Shown: one piece after another, positions 56,641 through 64,000 of the stretch
Position numbering within the stretch: the stretch's first letter is position 1
How the letters are laid out: every line of letters begins with the position of its first letter
From: Sphagnum compactum
Lineage: Eukaryota; Bryophyta; Sphagnopsida; Sphagnales
Assembly: GCA_965153455.1 (NCBI GenBank)
Contig: OZ234504.1
Span: forward strand, 12,313,121-12,377,120
Direction: 5' to 3'
Length of the DNA stretch: 64,000 nucleotides
The notes under the pieces: generated by a model
Seen by the model: only the letters and a program-made list of their open reading frames with translations
What the model was told of the DNA's origin: nothing
Database searches by the model: none
Position numbers and translations under genes: made by a program

Positions 56641-59600
56641 AACTGCTAATTTGATTCCTAATAAATTTTTTGGCCATAAATCAATGAACTTTAGACCTCC
56701 AAATGGAAAAAGCAAGCCCATTTTTGATATTGACATTTCAAAAAAAATTCAATGATATAAAAAAAGGCTCAATTGGGACAAGTTTTGTCATTTACGCTTT
56801 TGGCCCAAAAATTCAAAATAGTTGTGGAGGTCTAATTCTCAAAGTGAGAGTCCATGTGAGAATGTTAAGATTCGTTTCTTTGCACTCACTCACAATTGTG
56901 GAAATGTTTGAATCTTGGAACACTCCCCCATTTCACTTCCTTTTTCATGCCTTCAACTTTAGTCATGAGCCCAATGATAACATTGTGACATAATCCCCAT
57001 TCATTAAGGTTGTTGTTAGTTTAATTAATTTAAATTGTCTCAATTTCACCCAAATGGTAGTGAATAGGATAGTGAATTTGACCACATTCCCCAATAATGA
57101 AATTAGTTGAAATTTTTTTTGATGTTTGTTGAAGTTATCTATTTAATCAATTGTTTTTACAACATTAAAAATTCTTACTCCTTGTGATGTAAATACATTC
57201 CTTATGTTGCAAACATTGGCTCTCCCATTAATGTTGAGAAAAAGGATTATAATTTAACATCATGGGTCCAAATTTGTGAAGGTTATTTTCAAGATAAGTG
57301 TTTTTTAACGCAAGGTAAGTTTAATGAACCAAAATTTCACATAACACATACACAACACCTGCAAGACACAAGACACAATATAAAAGGTGAAACTTACATG
57401 TGTTGGGTTAAGATCACCCATGTTCTCAAAGTTTGATCTTTATGTGGAATACCCCCAATTTGGAATTTATCACATGTGCATTTAAAACCTTGCCTTATGG
57501 GGATCTACTAAATACACATAATTTTTCCTTTGTGAACTTATTCACAATCAAACAAGACATGGGATTATGTGTAAAAGTTCTATCACAAGGTTAACAATAA
57601 AGTATCAACATGAAAGTAGGGAAATGGACAATGAGCCCAACATTCATTGCTAGCAATCCCTTACATACATGAAAAGATCTAAGAAAGTGGGTGAATCATC
57701 CACCCTTTTCATTTAGATCTAATTGATATTATCATTAATTAACTTTAGGCCAATAATACTATGCCATCTACTAGTTTTTTACATTCATCCTTTCATGGAT
57801 GATCCTTTACATTATTCAACATACCTTTCATAGAATCTAATGTTTTGTTAAAAGTGAGATCAAATTAATTGATTATTTATTATGCCTAACTCAAAATTAC
57901 TTGACCCATTCATGAATCCAAAGTAGGTCCTTAATCAAAATATCCTTTTTTATAAGACCCATAAGGTCATTTTTTATAATTTATCATACTTACCACTCTT
58001 TTTACCATAGGTTATAAGTATTCTTATTTACAAATTCTGTTTCTAGTAACCCATTTTTTTGTTACAAGATCATTTATTGGATGTTCAAAAAATCTTTGTC
58101 TAAGAGCATTTAACACCCCTTTTTGACAAGGGTAAGATGCCAAGGCCATTTGATAAACATTCAATAAACGTTCGATAAATAATTTGTAAATAATTTAGTA
58201 GATAATTTGGTAGAGGAGTCATAATTTCTTCAAAAAAATCTAAATCAAGCATTACAAATGTCCATTTTATAGCCCTTTTAAAGAGCTTTCCAATGACATA
58301 TTAATCGCTTCAATCATAATTCATTTGCATTTTGAAATTGTCAAAAAGGTAATGTTTGGTGGGTAATTTCGATATTGTTTAATAGATATTTTTGTAAACA
58401 TTTTTGGTAATTTGTGAATACTTTTGAAAGTTTTAAAACTATTTTTATAGGCATTTTATGTAGTTTTTTTTTTGGTAAATGATTTTTGTAACTGCTCTAA
58501 AATACTAATCATTCTTTAGCCTAAGAATTAACGTTGAAATTTAATCATGTAAGTAAGCAACAATGATCTATGGGGAGTATGACCAATTGAATTGCATGAG
58601 TCAATCATATTTCCCATTGATCAAACAACTCCATACTTTGGAGATAACACAAGAAACACATGTTGACATCCCATTTATGTACACATAAATTTGGCAATCT
58701 TGAAAAAGAAGGTAGTACCTTGTCCATATCCTTGTTAACTCAAATGGAAAGTTGTTTTTACATAGTTATGTTGGTTTCTACTTGTATTTTTTTATGATGT
58801 TTCAAAAAAACTTACTAGTTTTGGACTCCCCATTCACATTCAACAAGAATGAAAAAACAACATCTTAAGACTTGGCTTTTCTCACCTAAATCGGGATTTG
58901 AATTTTTATATCATTTCACCTTCCAATACTGTAATACTTAGCCTAAATTAGGCACCAATTGATTGCTACTTGGATTGCCATTTTTTTTGAAAAAGAAATA
59001 ACTACCATGCCAAGAATCTTAATCAAGCTCTCAAACACAATAGCTTCATTATTTTGTATAATGCTAAATTGTAAAATATCAATATTTTTACTATTGAATG
59101 TAACAAAATAAAATAAAATTTATTAGTCACCTTGTTGTCGAACTAGTCAAGGTACTAGGGATGGGGATATTGTATATGCTAGCAAAATTTTAAACACCTA
59201 GTTCCAAGAATCAAGATTAATTGTTTCTTAAGAAAAGGGCATAAAAACCATGACCCTTTTATTGGCCTTGCCTTATAATTCAAGGATTTTGAGATGAGGG
59301 TACCTATTGTTACTTTTATTAATAAGATGGGGTGCATCCCAAGTTCTTGTTCTTTTCTTTTTGCAAGGAGCCATTAGAATTGACAAAACAAAGAAAGAAA
59401 AAATATAAAACTTTGGAAATTTTCCACACAATAGAAATTTGTATGTGAAAACGCAATGCTTCCCCTTTGGCCCACTGATATAAGTGAGAGGGGATAAAAC
59501 TTTGAGCAAACCATATTGGATAAAAATGTGGTGTTTTTGGGAACATCCTTGGGGAGCACATTAGTAACTTGGAAACATCATTGGGAACATGTGGGAACAA

Positions 59601-62600
59601 TTTTTTTTTTTTAGCCCCACTACCTTTTTCCCAAGGAAAAAAATGAACCTTTTTTAGGGCATTTTCAATTGTCTCATACATTATTCCTTTTCTAATAATA
59701 CCTATTTCATTCTTTTCCCCCACCCACCAACATGGATATGAAAAAAAATTTGAACATATGTTTTTTCATTGTCAATTGGGTGAAAACATAATAAATGAGG
59801 CCAATGATTATGTAGATTACAAAAAAAAATGACCCCTTGATTTTGAAAAATGATTGCATGAGTTTTAAGCATTCAAATGTAGTAAGGTTTAGTGGATAAT
59901 GTTTTTATGCTTGGGAAATTTCATTTTCATGATTTTTGAGTATTTGAAAATTAAGTAATTAAAATGAATACAAAGCAATGAGAACCTAATGTTGACTAGG
60001 TGTTTTTGAGTTTCAGATGTGCTTAATGTTATGTGAAACTAAACTATATTTATTTTCAAAACGCATGGAAAGTCATAAATTGATGATTAGTGAAAGCATG
60101 CTATTGAAAAGAACTTGAGTTTATGTGTTTTAATTTGGCAATACAAAGTGTATTTTGAACATGCTTTTGATGCCCCAAAATATATAATTTGATAATTTTC
60201 ATATATGATTAAATGTTTGTTGCTACGTAAGGAAGGGCAAGGATGCATTTTCATGTCAATTGGATGTGTTATGATTTTTTTTAATAGTATACTAATATTG
60301 TGTTTTGAAAATTGCATGGATAATTATCAAATTATGACCTTTAATGCAATTTGAAAAAAATTAATAAAATACATGTCATTGTTATTCAATAATAATTCAC
60401 TTCAACATTGAAACACATCAAGTAAATTAGTGCAATAAAAGAGATTCACATCGAAGAACATTATAAGATTAACATATTGTCCATAAATGAATGATAAACA
60501 CATTGTGTAATATGTTTTCCTCAAATCATGGGAGAAATTATTTATAAGTGGAAGCCACATCAACACTTTGTATAAAAAAAAGCACTTTGACGTTGGATTG
60601 GTTGGTTCCGTTTTCACCGCATGATATTTAAATTAAATTAAATTAAATTTGAGATTGACATAAATAATGATGTACTATTGAAAACCATAGAGGGACATGA
60701 AGAATGGGTACACTCCAAATGGTGGCGTGCTTTACATGTAGGGTAATGCTTGAGGCCATGGGCATTACCGGAATAAGGGCCCATATAGTTCCTCACCCTG
60801 GTTATTATATCTTCTCAATGGTTCCTTATAATGTTTCACAAGTTGTTCCCAACAGGACCACACTTTATTCCATACAGTTTGTCCAAAGTTTTACTCTTGG
60901 AACCTATATGGGTAGACAAGAGGGAATGGAAAAAATATTAATTATTATTATTATTTTGAGACCGTTCAACGTGATGTTTTTTTTTTTTTTGGGTGATGCA
61001 CCAATCAAAGAAGCCCATCACCCAAAAAAAATAAAATTGGAATTGGGTGTGCCCACTGATTAATATGAAATTGCCCCTATATAAATATGCAACAAAATTG
61101 AAGATTGAAAGTTTTTACTAAGTACCAAAGTTGTAAAACCAATTAAAACCACCACCTTATTTGGTTTTACATTTACCTTATTTGCAAGGTAAGGGTAAAG
61201 ATAAAAATATTTCATCATTTACTCTATAGATTTCATGCAAGTACAAGTGGAAAAATATAGGGTAAAAATATTTACATAAGTATGGCATATTTCAAAGTGG
61301 AGAAAGACAAGTGAGCAATTCGTGTTGCAAACATGAACACAATGAAATTTCAAACATACTACAAAAATAAAAAGCTTTTTAAGAAAATCAAATTAGTCAA
61401 TAGCACTAGAAATACATTGAAAGTATTTTTATAATGGAAAAAAAAATAGTAAAATGTAAAGGACTTCCAACTTCCAAGAGCATATGATAAGAATTTCTTC
61501 CCAGCTAATTAAATAAATTGCTAAAAGAAAATATATTCTATAGTTAGTCACCATAATTTAAACAAATCCATTATAACCACATGCATTGCAAAATATGAAA
61601 ACCCATATATATTATGATGTGCAATCATTCAATTCACATGACCCACCAAAAAAAAAAAAAAAAAAACCTCAAAAGAAATTATTCTGATGATGGCCCTCCA
61701 CCAAACACCAAATACCACTACTTTTATGGGTGGACAACAAGGGGTGTGTGTGCATTGCTTTGCCAACATTTGGACATGGTGTAACATGTACAAAAGGGGA
61801 TAAAGGTTTAAGGTTGATAAGGTCATATGTGTCACGGGAGGACTTTGTATCCAATGATGAAAAGGAAGAATGCAAATATGAGTATGAGAGTTGTGCTTCG
61901 TTTTTATGCACCAAACCAAATGTGAAACATGCAATGCAAAGCATAAAAAATAAGGATAAGAACACAAAGAAAACCCATAGTTGGTGTCAATTAGTGCTTG
62001 TCAACAAAGAAGTATCCAAGTGATAGAATGAAATTAATTTCAAAACTCGTCAACAACAATGGATGGAATACCTTGTGGACTTAAAACTAATTCTAATTTC
62101 CACCCATAAAGAAGGGGAATATGTTTTGAAGAGGAAGGCACCATGGATTTTGTTTTTGATAAATTTTGTCCAAAAAATTTGGGAAAAAACCCTGGAAGGC
62201 ACCCTTGTGCACGCACACACACACACACACATAGCACACAAAATGAAGGGGTTGGCCAGAATCAATGGGAGGGGGAGCTTATTTCCATGGATATATAGCT
62301 CATGGATTTCTAAGAGCATATGTAGTAAGTTCGACAACCATATTATATGGACATGAGTGGGGAATTGGATGAAATGATGGAGGCATGGGGGTTAATTGGG
62401 AGATCTCAATGTGACCCCCATGCATGCATGCTCCCTTTGGTATAGTTGGAAAGCCTTTGATGAGTAGGGGTGCACATCGAGGTGGTTTCACATTGTTTGG
62501 ACATGCATGCAGTGCAAGAGTTATTATTGAGTATTGAACAATTTTGTCATTGAAAATTCTATAAAAAAACTCGTAATTCAAATTCAATTAGTTGGATAAA

Positions 62601-63395
62601 ATGTTCATTAGTTAGGCAAACGACACAAGCCACACTTATTGTACTAAAATAAGAACTTGGTATTCTCAAAAGAATGGGGATGAAAATAATTTTGCATGTG
62701 CACCGATTCAATTCAATTCACTATAGTGTCATATGGTGCATGGAATGATAAGTTAATCAAAAGTCCTTCTTTCTCCTTGAGTTCTCAATAGGTAATTAGT
62801 CAAAGTACCTTGGCAACCTTTTTTTTTTTTTTGCATACGGTGATTGTATTCTTGAGTTTTTTGGGGTAGTTGTATAGGAGTAAGCATGCTTGACATGGAA
62901 AATTGGGTTAAGTTGAGCATTTTTAATTTGTAAGATGCAACTAAGTGTGTAATGCAACTTCAAGGTGTTGGAATACTCCAAACTTTTTGTTATTTCAGAA
63001 TACATAGAAGCATTCCCAAAAAGAACCAAAATGCATAGTGGTGCACACATAGAATATTATACACCTAGTGAGTTCCTCTTCAGTGTTAAAACCAATGTTT
63101 GGTTTGCTCACAAATTTTCTCATTCTTGGAAAAAAAAATTTGGGAAAAATTTGGACATTTCTTTCTTGTTTAAAATTTAATGAAGTTTTCTGTTTTTTGA
63201 AAAAAATTCCAAATTGTTTATATCACAAAATTGGAGGAAAAAAAAAAAAAAAAAACCATGGTTACAATGTTACAACCAACAAGAAAAAAGAAATTGAACT
63301 ACATACCTACTTCATTCTCCCCCCCCCCCCCCTCCCCCCCACTTCCTGCAGTCATTACCTTCCATCTTATTATTCCCATTATCATTCCATTCTAT
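56641..63395. other. AT-rich intergenic DNA with simple repeats
   Basis: No credible genes on either strand. The longest frames (119 codons at 60704, 134 codons at 59319-59723 minus, 112 codons at 61629-61967 minus) have no domain and include homopolymer-encoded Lys or Phe runs. Minor items: a hairpin at 60983-61031, an (ATT)n run at about 60941-60957, a (CA)n run at about 62212-62231, and A and C homopolymers at about 63237-63256 and 63318-63332. Confidence 0.5.
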
Positions 63396-63403
63396 TTTTA
63401 TTA

Positions 63404-63619
63404 GGAAAATTTTAAATTCACACCTTTTTTGGTTAAATTCACACCCTTGGCGCGTCCGATTTTATGCAGATTAAACTTTAAGTATGTTCCTTTATCAGTT
63501 CAATTACTTCTGCGGGCAAGTTCTCGAGTTGTGCCCTGATTGACCACAGACCCCACACTTGCGTCCTTCCACGCAAAGGGTGTGAATTTAACCAAAAAAG
63601 TGTGAATTAAAAATTTTCC
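63404..63619. mobile_element. MITE with 8-bp target duplication and about 48-bp terminal inverted repeats
   Basis: The left end reads GGAAAATTTTAAATTCACAC and the right end on the opposite strand GGAAAATTTTTAATTCACAC. The match continues through TTTTTTGGTTAAATTCACAC and CCTT, about 48 bp in all with only three or so differences. The element is flanked on both sides by TTTTATTA (63396-63403 and 63620-63627), a perfect 8-bp duplication, as made by hAT-family transposases. AAATTCACACC occurs twice within each arm. The 216-bp element has a less AT-rich centre and no coding frame, so it is non-autonomous. Confidence 0.88.
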
Positions 63620-63627
63620 TTTTATTA

Positions 63628-63898
63628 TTATAATGAAATTTTTTTCTTTGTGAGTGTGCTGAAATTTGGGTAGAAAAACGTTTCCAGTGATAGTAACAAA
63701 ATTCCACACACGTTTCTCATAGAAAAAAACGGGATTGAATAAAACTTCAATGGTTTTTTGTTTCTAGAAAAATCCATGGATTATTCCCAGCATTGTTTGA
63801 CTAGTTTGGAAGTGACAAATTTGTAAGAGAAAGTTCCTTTGCCAAATTGACAGAATGATGTGTTAAAAGCTTCAAATTTCTTGCTAAAAAGCTCTTAG
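63628..63898. other. Spacer, no feature seen
   Basis: AT-rich DNA between the MITE and the terminal tandem repeat. Confidence 0.5.
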
Positions 63899-64000
63899 CA
63901 ATTTGGCTAAAACTTGGTCTTGTGGATGATTGCCAATTTGGCTAAAACTTTGTCTTGTGGATGATTGCCAAATTGGCTAAACTTCGTCTTGTGGGGATGA
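63899..64000. repeat. 35-bp tandem repeat running off the window
   Basis: Units begin with CAATTTGGCTAAAACTT at 63899 and 63934 and CAAATTGGCTAAACTT at 63969, exactly 35 bp apart, each containing GTCTTGTGGATGATTGC. The third copy is cut by the window end. Confidence 0.85.

Noticed and set aside
59319-59723. 134-codon minus-strand frame
   Set aside because: It includes homopolymer-encoded Lys and Phe runs and shows no recognisable motif; AT-rich chance frame.
1-64000. CRISPR arrays, operons, phage or other prokaryotic systems
   Set aside because: Spliced plant genes throughout; the tandem repeats have no unique equal-length spacers and no cas-like genes are present.

Overview
The window is nuclear DNA from a land plant. 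Six genes have clear plant homologues: a PCF11-type polyadenylation factor, a leucine-rich-repeat kinase, a plastid USP-like protein, a plant NUMOD3 protein, a plastid glucose-6-phosphate/phosphate translocator, and the start of a conserved secretory-pathway protein. All have many short introns with GT..AG borders. TTTAGGG-type telomere-like tracts recur. Exons are moderately GC-balanced and the DNA between genes is very AT-rich and full of decayed repeats. The style of the hAT and CACTA relics makes me lean to a non-angiosperm (lycophyte, fern or gymnosperm), but that is an impression and not proven by the sequence.

Layout. 1-1463: 3' end of a plus-strand gene for a glutamine-rich, low-complexity nuclear-type protein. 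1.5-9.8 kb: non-coding DNA with telomere-like DNA, a 70-bp tandem array and two copies of a small inverted-repeat element. 9842-14381 (minus): PCF11-like gene. 15-25 kb: two pyrimidine-rich 27-bp arrays, a decayed hAT-type transposase and several inverted and direct repeats. 25932-33165 (plus): LRR-kinase gene of 11 exons. 34.3-34.6 kb: SINE-like element. 35057-36515 (plus): plastid USP-like gene. 37804-41466 (plus): NUMOD3 gene. 42139-44298 (minus, convergent): GPT translocator. 45-51 kb: intergenic repeats, including a telomeric inverted repeat, a perfect 17-bp hairpin and a GC-rich minisatellite. 51419-52105: open DUF4216-like CACTA fragment. 53525-54712: first three exons of a signal-peptide protein whose remainder is not seen. 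55-64 kb: AT-rich repeats, ending with a textbook MITE at 63404-63619 (8-bp target duplication, about 48-bp terminal inverted repeats).

For the complete gene models I fixed exon borders by hand from GT/AG sites, codon phase and family similarity. The summed coding lengths are all multiples of three (PCF11-like 1202 aa, LRR-kinase 1346 aa, USP-like 233 aa, NUMOD3 675 aa, GPT 431 aa). The genes are ordinary housekeeping or regulatory loci (mRNA 3'-end formation, signalling, plastid metabolism) and do not form an operon-like system. The most noteworthy material lies in the repeats and in some gene-structure details.
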